From Bacteroidota bacterium (GTDB taxonomy: Bacteria > Bacteroidota > Bacteroidia > JAADEI01): a DNA stretch of 28,494 nucleotides. The notes beneath the pieces were generated by a model. The model made no database searches and was not told where the DNA came from. It was given only the letters and a program-made list of their open reading frames with translations. This document shows positions 1-7,475 of the stretch, one piece after another. The first letter of the stretch is position 1. Every line of letters begins with the position of its first letter. Both the position numbers and the translations under genes were made by a program. The stretch is from NCBI GenBank assembly GCA_024280615.1, contig JAJRPU010000082.1:1-28494 (forward strand). The letters run 5' to 3'.

Positions 1-22
1 TGGGTGCTAACCCTGGGCATCA

Positions 23-2020
23 CTACTCAATTATCACTTCCCCAATTGGTTTGTCATCCAAGGTAATCTTCATAGGAACGTCAGCACCCGCTGGAGAAAC
101 ACGGACATATCCCTGCATTTCCTGGTGCAAGGCGGAGCAGAAGTCTGTGCAATAGAATGGATAGACACCTGGCTTCTTGGGTTCCCATACAACTGTTTCC
201 GTCTGACCGGGCATAACCAATACTTCAGAAGTATTTGCACCTATAATAGCGAATCCGTGTGGTATATCAAAGTCTTGCTCAAGGTTGGTGATATGGAAGT
301 AAACCTTGTCGCCCACCTTGATACCCTCTATGTTGTCAGGAGCAAAGTGAGAACGGATCATAGTCATATAGATATGGACCTCATTGCCCTTCCTGACAAT
401 CTTAACTTCATCTTCAGACTTAGCAGCATAAGGATGCTGGTTCTCCTCAAGCGGATATATCTTAGCCACCCTGTCAACCACCTTTTCAGCGGGTATACCT
501 GCTGCATAGTGGGGCTCGCCCATGGTTGGGAAGTCAAGCAACATAACCATCTTGTCCCCACTGATGTCAAGCAATTGAGCAGACTGACAAAGTTCAGGAC
601 CGGTTGGTAAGAACCTATCCTTTGTGATCTTATTCATAGCGACCAGATACTTACCGAAGGGTTTACGTGAGTTACCGCCCGGAATCATAATGTGACCGAC
701 AGAGTAATAAACAGGATGTCTGTCCACAACTTGCCAGTCTCCCAATTTCCATTTGATAACTTCAGAAGAGATGAAGCAAGAGGTGTAGGCATATCCTTTA
801 CCATCAAACTCGGTGTGAAGGGGTCCAAGGCATGCATTCTTAACCACTCCTGCAAGAGTTGCATTAAAGTCAAGTACAGGAATTCCATAAACAGTATCTA
901 CAATCTTCCCTTCCTCTATTGCTTTTAGCATCTTAGAGAACGAGTGGACAGTCAAGTCAGCTGACAACTTACCATTACCAACTATATACTCACCAGATGG
1001 GTCTACGTCGCAACCGTGAGGTGATTTGGGTGTTGGCAGGAAGTAGATGGCTCCCGGCACTTCCCTTGGATCAACAACAGTGACTTCTGTGATCCATTCT
1101 GTTGTTGCCGTTTGTGTTTCCTCGTCATATATGTTATGAGCGGCCTTAACCTTCATCCTCTTACCGCCCCCATTGTTTACATATTCCTCTATTTTCTTCC
1201 AGTTGATTGCTGCAATAAAGTCCTTATCGTTTTGAGAAGCATTAACCTCTAACAATGTATGTGCTTCTTCTGTGTTATACGAAGTGAAGAAAAACCATCC
1301 ATGAGACTTTCCACGTCCTGGATGTGCTAAGTCATAGTTAAATCCGGGCAATAGCACTTGAAATGCAATGCTCATCCTACCAGTCTCAGGATCCACCTTA
1401 ATAAATGTTGCTGCTCCCTTGAAGTTACCTTTCATTTCGCTAATAGGCATATCTCTTTGGGGCACCGGCACTGCAAAACGCGTGTTAGCAACAACATATT
1501 CGGTATTCTCTGTAACAAAGGCAGATGCGTGGTTACCTGCAGAGTTCGGAATTTCTATAACCTCAACTGTTTCAAAATATCTCAGGTCAATCCGAGCCAC
1601 GCGAGGTGTGTTATTTTCGTTAACAAACACCCAGCGTCCATCCAGCTCCCCATTTGTTTGTGATATATCAGGGTGGTGCAAGTCACCCCAAGGAATGAAT
1701 CCATAACTTGTCATACACATTGCCTTAGTCTCCTCATTCATACACCATCCCTTCTCTGCATCAACAGAGAACACTGGGATGATCTTAAAGAGCCTACCTG
1801 AAGGCAATCCGTGAACTGCTAATTGTCCACTAAATCCCCCTGACAGGAATGCGTAAAACTCATCCCATTCTCCGGGTGCCACATAGACCTTTTCTGCGAT
1901 GGAAGCTTTGTCAAGTGCTCCCCCGTTTTTCTTTGTCTGTTCTTTTTTGGGTCCGCATCCTGGCATTAACAATGCTGCCAAAGCGGATACCAGCACCGCA
2001 TGTTTCCATTTTCCTTTCAT
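23..2020 (-). CDS. nosZ: Nitrous-oxide reductase, clade II type, predicted lipoprotein
   Basis: Reduces N2O to N2 in the periplasm, the last step of denitrification. The 665-residue protein has both copper-site signatures: DLHHPDIS at residues 113-120, the first CuZ histidine motif, with further CuZ-type histidines in SPHGCD, PLHTEF and SVGHIM; and the CuA cupredoxin motif CTDFCSALHQEM at about 624-635, with an upstream IPHGF histidine. The N-terminus is a Sec-type leader ending in LLMPGC (Cys22), so it is probably lipidated. There is no twin-arginine motif, which fits clade II rather than clade I. Length is normal for the family. It is the last visible gene of a three-gene minus-strand operon, 28 bp after the cytochrome c gene; accessory genes (nosD, F, Y, L) would lie beyond the left edge. 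The start ATG has no visible Shine-Dalgarno, as usual in Bacteroidota. Confidence 0.97.
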   Translation of the reverse strand: MKGKWKHAVLVSALAALLMPGCGPKKEQTKKNGGALDKASIAEKVYVAPGEWDEFYAFLSGGFSGQLAVHGLPSGRLFKIIPVFSVDAEKGWCMNEETKAMCMTSYGFIPWGDLHHPDISQTNGELDGRWVFVNENNTPRVARIDLRYFETVEVIEIPNSAGNHASAFVTENTEYVVANTRFAVPVPQRDMPISEMKGNFKGAATFIKVDPETGRMSIAFQVLLPGFNYDLAHPGRGKSHGWFFFTSYNTEEAHTLLEVNASQNDKDFIAAINWKKIEEYVNNGGGKRMKVKAAHNIYDEETQTATTEWITEVTVVDPREVPGAIYFLPTPKSPHGCDVDPSGEYIVGNGKLSADLTVHSFSKMLKAIEEGKIVDTVYGIPVLDFNATLAGVVKNACLGPLHTEFDGKGYAYTSCFISSEVIKWKLGDWQVVDRHPVYYSVGHIMIPGGNSRKPFGKYLVAMNKITKDRFLPTGPELCQSAQLLDISGDKMVMLLDFPTMGEPHYAAGIPAEKVVDRVAKIYPLEENQHPYAAKSEDEVKIVRKGNEVHIYMTMIRSHFAPDNIEGIKVGDKVYFHITNLEQDFDIPHGFAIIGANTSEVLVMPGQTETVVWEPKKPGVYPFYCTDFCSALHQEMQGYVRVSPAGADVPMKITLDDKPIGEVIIE

Positions 2021-2048
2021 GGCTATTGAATTTTAGTGATTAACATTT

Positions 2049-2549
2049 TTAGCTTTGAGCGTCTATTTTTCTGAAGTATTCAAGCACTGCCCGGGCTTCT
2101 TCTTCCGTCAAGCCCTGATTTGCCATTATTGCACCATTTGACTCAATGACTAATTGTTTGGCTATTGGGTCTTCTTGAATCATTTTCTCGGGAGCAAGAA
2201 TCATATTCATTATCCATTCTGGACGTCTCTTTTCTGTAACTCCCTTTATGGGAGGTCCTATATATTTTTCTTCTATTTTATGACAAGCCGTACACTTTGC
2301 TTTAAAAATTTCTTCTCCCTTTGCTGCCAATTGTTCATCTATGGTAGCAGGAAGTTTCATCTCTTCTTGGATTGGTCCAACACCGAAGGGGTTGGCTGAT
2401 TCCTCGGAAGACTCATCCGACCCTTCCTTAACCTGTTGAGATGATTCAGCATGTGCCCCCTCTCCTGTTTCGCTTCCTCCACATCCTGCTATTGTGATGC
2501 CCAGGATTAAGCCTATCCCGAGCCCTAAGGTTAGCACCTTCTTCTTCAT
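2049..2549 (-). CDS. Monohaem cytochrome c lipoprotein, probable electron donor to NosZ
   Basis: A 166-residue class I-type cytochrome c. A lipoprotein leader ends in the lipobox IAGC (Cys23), followed by an acidic Ser/Glu-rich linker (about 27-55) and a single haem-binding CTACH at 86-90. The likely distal Met ligand is Met142 in the sequence IMANQGLTEEEA, and the final helix AVLEYFRKI is typical of small cytochromes c. It lies 28 bp upstream of nosZ and 31 bp downstream of the FAS1 gene, so co-transcription is likely. From position and type I infer that it passes electrons from the quinol-oxidising chain to the CuA site of NosZ at the outer face of a membrane. The haem site is seen directly; the partner is inferred. 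Confidence 0.9.
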   Translation of the reverse strand: MKKKVLTLGLGIGLILGITIAGCGGSETGEGAHAESSQQVKEGSDESSEESANPFGVGPIQEEMKLPATIDEQLAAKGEEIFKAKCTACHKIEEKYIGPPIKGVTEKRRPEWIMNMILAPEKMIQEDPIAKQLVIESNGAIMANQGLTEEEARAVLEYFRKIDAQS

Positions 2550-2580
2550 GATTTCGTGATTTTAACTTTTTAACTATTTT

Positions 2581-3165
2581 TTATAATTCAAGATTTTTAG
2601 GAACTATTGGTTTATCAACAACATGTACCCATCCATTGGCAACCTTGTGCGACTCCACTATTCTGGCGCCTCCCACATAAATCTCTCCGTCCTTTACTTC
2701 CACTGGGACATACTCACCGGAAGCCATAAACAGTGTAGTGCCCTTATCGGCAAGCTCCTGTAACTTTTCAACTGGATAGTTAGCAGGTGCAACGTGATGA
2801 GTCAAAACATAAGCCAATTTATCAGTGTTGTTAGGGTCTGTCAACTTTGATACAACTTCATTTGGCAGGGTTTTAAATGCCTCATTAGTAGGTGCAAATA
2901 CAGTTAAAGGACCCTGATTCTTAACAGCGTTTTCAACTCCAGCTTGCGTAATCAAATTAACCAATGTTGAAAATCTATCATCCGATTGAGCCAACTCAAG
3001 GACATCGGGCATTTTCCTTTCATCAAATTTGGTTTTTGCTATGCCTTGCTCCTTTAAGTTAGGGAGTTCTTCAGCGGTTGCAGGTCCTTGTGAAGCCCCT
3101 TCCTGCACTTCTTGGCAACCTACAAACATTGCACCCATCACTATCACAAACATCCATTTCTTCAT
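2581..3165 (-). CDS. Fasciclin (FAS1) domain lipoprotein in the nos operon
   Basis: A 194-residue protein with a lipoprotein leader (FVGC, Cys17) and one FAS1 domain at about 50-192. The conserved FAS1 H1 stretch is visible as GPLTVFAPTNEAFKTLP and the later stretch as YVLTHHVAP; the end reads GWVHVVDKPIVP, the usual FAS1 closing strand. FAS1 domains generally mediate adhesion or protein-protein contact and have no known redox cofactor. Here it is the first gene of the operon with the cytochrome c and nosZ genes, directly behind two FNR-like palindromes. A role in assembling or tethering the N2O-reduction module is my inference; no function can be read from the sequence. Confidence 0.9.
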   Translation of the reverse strand: MKKWMFVIVMGAMFVGCQEVQEGASQGPATAEELPNLKEQGIAKTKFDERKMPDVLELAQSDDRFSTLVNLITQAGVENAVKNQGPLTVFAPTNEAFKTLPNEVVSKLTDPNNTDKLAYVLTHHVAPANYPVEKLQELADKGTTLFMASGEYVPVEVKDGEIYVGGARIVESHKVANGWVHVVDKPIVPKNLEL

Positions 3166-3223
3166 GGCTTCCTCATTTTTATTGTTTCCACTGCTATGTT
3201 ATCTTAAATTTTACAATATTCCT

Positions 3224-3237
3224 ATGACTCAAGTCAT
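3224..3237. promoter_or_regulatory. FNR/DNR-like palindrome upstream of the nos operon (proximal)
   Basis: ATGAC-TCAA-GTCAT, a perfect 5-4-5 inverted repeat. The geometry matches CRP/FNR-family boxes (TTGAT-N4-ATCAA). Its centre lies about 65 bp upstream of the FAS1 start codon. A class II arrangement (site at about -41) would put transcription start near 3189, close to a weak TAACATAG on the minus strand. No full TAnnTTTG box is present between the site and the gene, which would suit an activator-dependent promoter. Confidence 0.5.
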
Positions 3238-3255
3238 TAAAATTCGCTTTAATAC

Positions 3256-3269
3256 TTGACTTTCGTCAT
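3256..3269. promoter_or_regulatory. FNR/DNR-like palindrome upstream of the nos operon (distal)
   Basis: TTGAC-TTTC-GTCAT, again with 5-4-5 geometry and one mismatch between the arms. It is centred 32 bp, about three helical turns, from the proximal box, so two bound dimers would sit on the same DNA face. Tandem sites of this kind are expected for a regulator responding to low oxygen or nitrogen oxides. The regulator gene itself is not in the window. Confidence 0.42.
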
Positions 3270-3574
3270 ATTTTTACTGCGCGTTCTAAGGAAACTATAA
3301 TCTAAATTGCAATTCAAAATACGGAACTAATAAACAGCTCTTTGAATCCTCTGCATAGTTCCGCAGATTCATCCACACGCAACTTAATTAGAAAACAAAG
3401 AACCTTGAAATGCACAATAAAATCATTGTTAATAAGGAAAATAAACGAAGACATATATCATATAAAGAGCCACAATGCAACACAAATCACATCCCCACCC
3501 TCAAAGGCAAAAAGATATGTACCCCTACTTTGTGATATTTTCACACCCAGAGCAGTCCAAGTTAGCAAAAAGGC
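3270..3574. other. AT-rich intergenic region without recognised gene
   Basis: Lies between the regulatory region of the nos operon and the end of the DUF2103-like gene. I see no convincing coding sequence, RNA gene or terminator. The only structure is a small palindrome, TGTGA-TATTT-TCACA at 3531-3545, which resembles a CRP site but has a 5-nt rather than 6-nt spacer. Confidence 0.5.
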
Positions 3575-3871
3575 TTACCTCCGAGGTATTTTAAATTCTT
3601 TTTTAAATCGCTGTTCAAACTCTTCATAATCAGAGCATACGACAAAAATCTCTTGCACAGAGGTGCCAAACTTATACAATAACTTATATCCACTTCTGGT
3701 TTGGTATTTTAAGAATAGCCCTTTGTTGCCCCTGCCTTTGTTTTGTCTGGAAATCCTTCCGGGAATAATGCTTTTGACGACATCCCACTGTTCCATAATT
3801 TCAAGATATTCCTTTGCTCCTTCCAACAGATGATGCTCTGTTTTTATCTTTCCTGTTCTGTGCCTGCCCAT
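3575..3871 (-). CDS. DUF2103-like small conserved protein
   Basis: A 98-residue basic protein with no signal peptide or membrane segment. The pattern EHHLLEGA near residues 12-19, SIIPGRIS near 34-41, and a C-terminal VQEIFVVCSDYEEF resembles DUF2103, a family described only as predicted metal-binding. The two adjacent histidines (13, 14) could serve as ligands. It is the last gene of a probable operon with dapA, 18 bp downstream of it. No specific function is known; the family assignment is from memory of the motif pattern. Confidence 0.6.
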   Translation of the reverse strand: MGRHRTGKIKTEHHLLEGAKEYLEIMEQWDVVKSIIPGRISRQNKGRGNKGLFLKYQTRSGYKLLYKFGTSVQEIFVVCSDYEEFEQRFKKEFKIPRR

Positions 3872-3889
3872 ATTAGCAAGTTAATTCAG

Positions 3890-4783
3890 TTATCGCAAGT
3901 AGCCTTTCTCTCGCAAGGCGTCCAATTCTTGTTTTAGTTTATCGCTTAGTTCTCGTGAAACGGGCATCAATGGCAATCTCAGAACATTTTTAACTATTCC
4001 CAGATGACTAAGGGCACATTTTACACCTGACGGATTGCCCTCTGCAAACAAGAGCCTAATCAGTGGCATTAGGTCATAGTGGATTTTTGATGCCTCGGAC
4101 AATTTGCCCTCGTTAACAAGCGTAAAGATTCTGGACACTGCTTTGGGAACCACATTGCTTAGGACACTAATGTACCCGTCAATTCCCAACATTGTGTAGG
4201 GAAGGTTAAGCATATCATCACCGCTGAAAATCAAGAAGTCATCAGGCAAAGTCCTTTTTAGTTCCATTACCTGTTCCACACTTCCAGCCGCTTCTTTAAT
4301 TCCGATAATGTTATTGTGTTTAGCCAGTTCGCGAACTGTCCCAGGTAGCATATTGGCCCCTGTTCTTCCGGGAACGTTGTATAGAATGATTGGTAATGGA
4401 CTTCTGTCTGCAAGATATTTATAGTGTTCTATCAAGCCCTTTTGTGATGGCTTGTTGTAGTATGGCGTAACGGACAAAATGGCTGAATATCCTTGGTTTT
4501 TGAATGCTACGATTTGCTCTGCCACCGCGACAGTGTTATTCCCACCTATTCCAGCGACCAAAGGCACCCTGCCTGCTACCCATCTCTCAACGAAGTCAAA
4601 AATTTCTGATTTTTCAGACTTGGAAAGTGTTGGGCTTTCACCAGTAGTACCTAAAACGACAATAAAATCAACACTTCCTTTGAGAACATGGTCCAGCAAT
4701 GCCTCTAAGGATTCCCAATCTATGGAACCGTTTTCCGAGAAGGGCGTAACGATCGCAACTCCGTTCCCTTTGATTTCAGTCAT
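3890..4783 (-). CDS. dapA: 4-hydroxy-tetrahydrodipicolinate synthase
   Basis: Condenses pyruvate with aspartate semialdehyde, the committed step of the diaminopimelate/lysine pathway, in the cytoplasm. The 297-residue TIM barrel shows the substrate motif GTTGES (45-50), the Schiff-base Lys163 in GIKEAAG, the catalytic Tyr135 in YNVPGRTG with Arg140, and the YYNKPSQ tyrosine pair near 108-109. Length and motif order are typical for DapA. It sits between a DUF6913-like gene (7 bp upstream) and a DUF2103-like gene, all on the minus strand. Close relatives of this fold (N-acetylneuraminate lyase, 2-keto-3-deoxygluconate aldolase) are possible, but the GTTGES plus YNVPGRTG combination favours DapA. 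Confidence 0.95.
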   Translation of the reverse strand: MTEIKGNGVAIVTPFSENGSIDWESLEALLDHVLKGSVDFIVVLGTTGESPTLSKSEKSEIFDFVERWVAGRVPLVAGIGGNNTVAVAEQIVAFKNQGYSAILSVTPYYNKPSQKGLIEHYKYLADRSPLPIILYNVPGRTGANMLPGTVRELAKHNNIIGIKEAAGSVEQVMELKRTLPDDFLIFSGDDMLNLPYTMLGIDGYISVLSNVVPKAVSRIFTLVNEGKLSEASKIHYDLMPLIRLLFAEGNPSGVKCALSHLGIVKNVLRLPLMPVSRELSDKLKQELDALREKGYLR

Positions 4784-4790
4784 ATAAATT

Positions 4791-5291
4791 TTATTTTTCG
4801 GCTAAGTTAAGTTTCTCAAAGAAAATCTTTTCAACAGAATTCCAGAAATTTTGGGCTCCTCCTCTGGATTCCACGAACACATCTGCCCACTTTAACCAGT
4901 GTGGCTCGGCACAACTCACAACAAGCAAATCAGAAAAATTAATAATCAAATTCAAAATTTCAGGTGTTATCTTTTTGCAGCCAATCACAAGCACATCACC
5001 TTGAACCTTGCTCAACTTACTATTAGCATCTCCCCTTAAAGGTTTGAACCATTTCATATCCTTCCGTGTAATGGTTATTTCTTTGTCGTCGCTTTCTTGC
5101 TTTAAGGCTTCCTGTTTCTTAGAGAAGGAAATCAATGCTTCCGCCAGATTTCTTACTGTCTCTGGAATATCCCCTTTTTCAGAAACAATAATAATTCTCA
5201 ACGGGCTACTAACCAGTCCATTTTGAAATGCAATATCTACCTCTTTTTTCCGACGACGGAGGTATCTCCACCGTGCCCAGATGAACCACAA
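4791..5291 (-). CDS. DUF6913-like protein (Bacteroidota-specific), non-ATG start
   Basis: A 166-residue protein with a basic aromatic N-terminus (WARWRYLRRRKKE) and an alpha/beta core containing DMKWFKPL near 99-106. It matches what I know of DUF6913, a Bacteroidota family of about 170 residues often found beside dapA. There is no signal peptide, and no function is known. No in-frame ATG exists at the 5' end: the listed start is TTG at 5291, but the frame stays open further upstream to a CTG at 5312 that overlaps the stop codon of the preceding aldehyde dehydrogenase gene as CTGA, adding LKRLSHW. Either start implies tight translational coupling with that gene. Confidence 0.62.
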   Translation of the reverse strand: MWFIWARWRYLRRRKKEVDIAFQNGLVSSPLRIIIVSEKGDIPETVRNLAEALISFSKKQEALKQESDDKEITITRKDMKWFKPLRGDANSKLSKVQGDVLVIGCKKITPEILNLIINFSDLLVVSCAEPHWLKWADVFVESRGGAQNFWNSVEKIFFEKLNLAEK

Positions 5292-5308
5292 CCAATGCGA
5301 AAGCCTCT

Positions 5309-6856
5309 TCAGACCTCAAATTTTATGCCCTGTGCCAAGGGTAGGTCATCAGCCCAGTTGATTGTAACTGTTTGGCGACGCATGTATGCCTTCCATGCAT
5401 CTGAACCGGCTTCCCTGCCACCTCCTGTTTCTTTCTCCCCACCGAAGGCTCCTCCTATTTCTGCTCCTGAGGTACTTGTATTCACATTAGCAATTCCACA
5501 ATCAGACCCGATGGGCGACAGGAACAACTCGGCTTCCTTAAGATGATTAGTGAATATGGCGGAGGACAAGCCTTGCGGAACAGCGTTGTTCAATGCAATA
5601 GCCTCCTCAATCTCTCTGTATTTATGCACGTAGAGAAGTGGTGCAAAGGTCTCCTCGCACGTTACCGGGCACACGTGGTCAATCTCCATAATTGCTGGTC
5701 GGACGTAAAGGTTTGAAGGCATATCGGTGAGGTGTTCCCCGCCATATATCAATTTCCCGCCCTCCTCCTTACCTCGTTTAATGGCATCAAAGAATGTGTT
5801 AATGGACTCTTCGCTTACCAACGGACCAACATGAACACTCTCATCAAGTGGATTACCTATCCTCAATTGCTTGTAAACATTAACAAGGCTTTCAAGGAAC
5901 TGGTCATAGATGGACTCGTGCAGGATTAGTCGTCGCAATGTGGTGCAACGTTGCCCGGCGGTCCCTACTGCCCCGAAGGTAACAGCCCTGAGAGCCAATC
6001 CAAGGTCTGCCGAAGGTGTTACAATGGCTGCGTTATTACCTCCAAGTTCAAGGATTGTCCTGCCCAGTCGTTTGGCAACAATTTGATAGGCATGTCTGCC
6101 TGCTTCCACAGAACCAGTGAATGAAATCAAAGGAATTCTGCTATCTGCAAGGAAGTTATCGCCCACATATCTGCTTGACCCCACAAGAACGTTAACAATG
6201 CCTTCCGGCAAGCCGTGTCTTTCAAGAACTTTACCCACAACTTTTTGCACTGCTATTGTACAGAACGGTGTTGCCGACGCAGGCTTCCAAATCGTAGTGT
6301 CTCCGCAAACAAGGGCAATCATAGCGTTCCACGACCACACAGCCATCGGAAAGTTAAATGCAGTGATTATACCCACTGGACCCAACGGATGCCATTGCTC
6401 GTATAATCTGTGCCTATATCTCTCACTGGCAATGGTCAACCCATATAACTGTCTTGACAATCCGACGGCGAAATCACACATATCAATCCATTCCTGAACC
6501 TCTCCTCTGGACTCTTGAATTATTTTTCCCATTTCAATAGTGATGAGTCTGGCAAGCATCTCCTTGTGCTTCCTGACCTCGTCGGCTATCTCCCTGACCA
6601 GTTCGCCACGCTTAGGTGCGGGAACCATTCGCCAATAGTCCTCAAAGGTTTTCCGTGCTTGTTCAACAACCTCATCTATATACTCCTGAGAAGGTTGCTT
6701 AACGGTGCCTATCAAAGAACCGTCAATTGGTGAGTAAGAAGCCAATTCCTCGCCGTCAGTGGACAACCATTTCGTGCCTGTTGAAGCCCCTGAATGCCCC
6801 TTCGGGTCTATATCAAAGTAATCAAAAACCTCCTGTAATGTTCTCTTGACATCCAT
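5309..6856 (-). CDS. ALDH7-family aldehyde dehydrogenase (aminoadipate-semialdehyde dehydrogenase type)
   Basis: An NAD(P)-dependent aldehyde dehydrogenase. Counting from the ATG at 6856 (515 residues), it has the cofactor motif ITAFNFPMAVWSWN, the general base Glu270 in LELGGNN, and the nucleophile Cys304 in TAGQRCTTLRR. The overall pattern matches the ALDH7/antiquitin group, which oxidises 2-aminoadipate 6-semialdehyde in lysine breakdown. I chose 6856 rather than the ATG at 6922 because the extra 22 residues are unlike the family, whose N-terminus reads about 27 residues up to GASTG. A TTGACA-like box at 6901-6906 (minus strand) would also place the transcript start downstream of 6922. First gene of the operon with the DUF6913-like gene and dapA. 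The exact substrate is inferred. Confidence 0.88.
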   Translation of the reverse strand: MDVKRTLQEVFDYFDIDPKGHSGASTGTKWLSTDGEELASYSPIDGSLIGTVKQPSQEYIDEVVEQARKTFEDYWRMVPAPKRGELVREIADEVRKHKEMLARLITIEMGKIIQESRGEVQEWIDMCDFAVGLSRQLYGLTIASERYRHRLYEQWHPLGPVGIITAFNFPMAVWSWNAMIALVCGDTTIWKPASATPFCTIAVQKVVGKVLERHGLPEGIVNVLVGSSRYVGDNFLADSRIPLISFTGSVEAGRHAYQIVAKRLGRTILELGGNNAAIVTPSADLGLALRAVTFGAVGTAGQRCTTLRRLILHESIYDQFLESLVNVYKQLRIGNPLDESVHVGPLVSEESINTFFDAIKRGKEEGGKLIYGGEHLTDMPSNLYVRPAIMEIDHVCPVTCEETFAPLLYVHKYREIEEAIALNNAVPQGLSSAIFTNHLKEAELFLSPIGSDCGIANVNTSTSGAEIGGAFGGEKETGGGREAGSDAWKAYMRRQTVTINWADDLPLAQGIKFEV

Positions 6857-7236
6857 AATTCCGATTTTTTGGGCTAAGTTATGTAACATAATATAATCAG
6901 TGTCAACACAAATTTGAGACACAGTGTTACATATAGAACAGTTAAAATCAAAATCTTGTGTAACGAGGATAGCAGGGTTATATAAAGACTTTTAGTAGCA
7001 TTTCATTACCTCAATTTCTTGAAAGGGGAGCGATTTTCTTCATCATTCCCTTCTTTTGCCCTTTGTTTTAAAATCCTAATTATAACAAACAATGAACAAA
7101 GGCAATATCAATGTGAAAGAACCAAGAGAGGGAGACGGTAGGCAAGGATATATTAACCCAGATTTTTTTTCAAATGACGCATCAGGGCAACACATGTTGT
7201 AAGTATAAGTCCCTGTTTTTCAGGTTAATAAATATA

Positions 7237-7273
7237 TACGTTTGCATACAAACCTTTAAACCTAATTGGTTTA
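7237..7273 (+). promoter_or_regulatory. TAnnTTTG promoter box overlapping two inverted repeats
   Basis: TACGTTTG at 7237-7244 fits the Bacteroidota -7 consensus. It overlaps the inverted repeat GTTTG-CATA-CAAAC (7240-7253), and a second perfect repeat, TAAACC-TAATT-GGTTTA (7257-7273), follows at once. A promoter covered by palindromes suggests an operator. What it drives is unclear: the short frame at 7284, or lpxK about 200 bp on. No good -33 element is visible. Confidence 0.35.
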
Positions 7274-7456
7274 TATTAGCACTATGACAAAAAGTCAGGA
7301 TAAGGACATACGGATAGAGCTTGTTCCCAAGAGGAGGTTAGTTGTAATGTTAATAAATCAGGCAATGACAAATTGACAGTTGATGAATTTTGTGCAAAAT
7401 TTGGGTTTATGCATTGTATAATGGTAATAGTAAATAAATTCTTACCTGTACTTCTT

Positions 7457-7464
7457 TATCTTTG
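7457..7464 (+). promoter_or_regulatory. Possible -7 box just upstream of lpxK
   Basis: TATCTTTG fits TAnnTTTG. If used, the transcript would start near 7470 and be nearly leaderless for a TTG start at 7476. No TTG-type -33 element is seen at the expected distance, and the element may instead lie within the true lpxK coding region if the gene starts further upstream. Confidence 0.25.
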
Positions 7465-7475
7465 GAAAGAAAATA

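Larger units (their letters stand above)
6857..7475. other. Intergenic region between divergent ALDH7 operon and lpxK
   Basis: About 620 bp with no clear gene. It holds a TTGACA-like element for the leftward operon (6901-6906), a TAcgTTTG box at 7237-7244, two adjacent inverted repeats (7240-7253 and 7257-7273), and an open 30-codon frame at 7284-7376 whose product begins MTKSQDKDIRIELVPK. That frame matches nothing I know and may be a chance ORF or a gene remnant. The 6923-7180 stretch shows no structure I can support. Confidence 0.5.

Noticed and set aside
125..610. 161-codon plus-strand frame
   Set aside because: It lies wholly antisense to nosZ and has no family resemblance; a shadow frame.
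3531..3545. CRP site TGTGA-TATTT-TCACA
   Set aside because: The spacer is 5 nt instead of 6 and it is far (over 350 bp) from the nos start codon; probably a chance small palindrome.
3342..3629. Plus-strand 95-codon open frame
   Set aside because: Low-complexity composition, no recognisable domain, and it overlaps the end of the better-supported minus-strand DUF2103-like gene.
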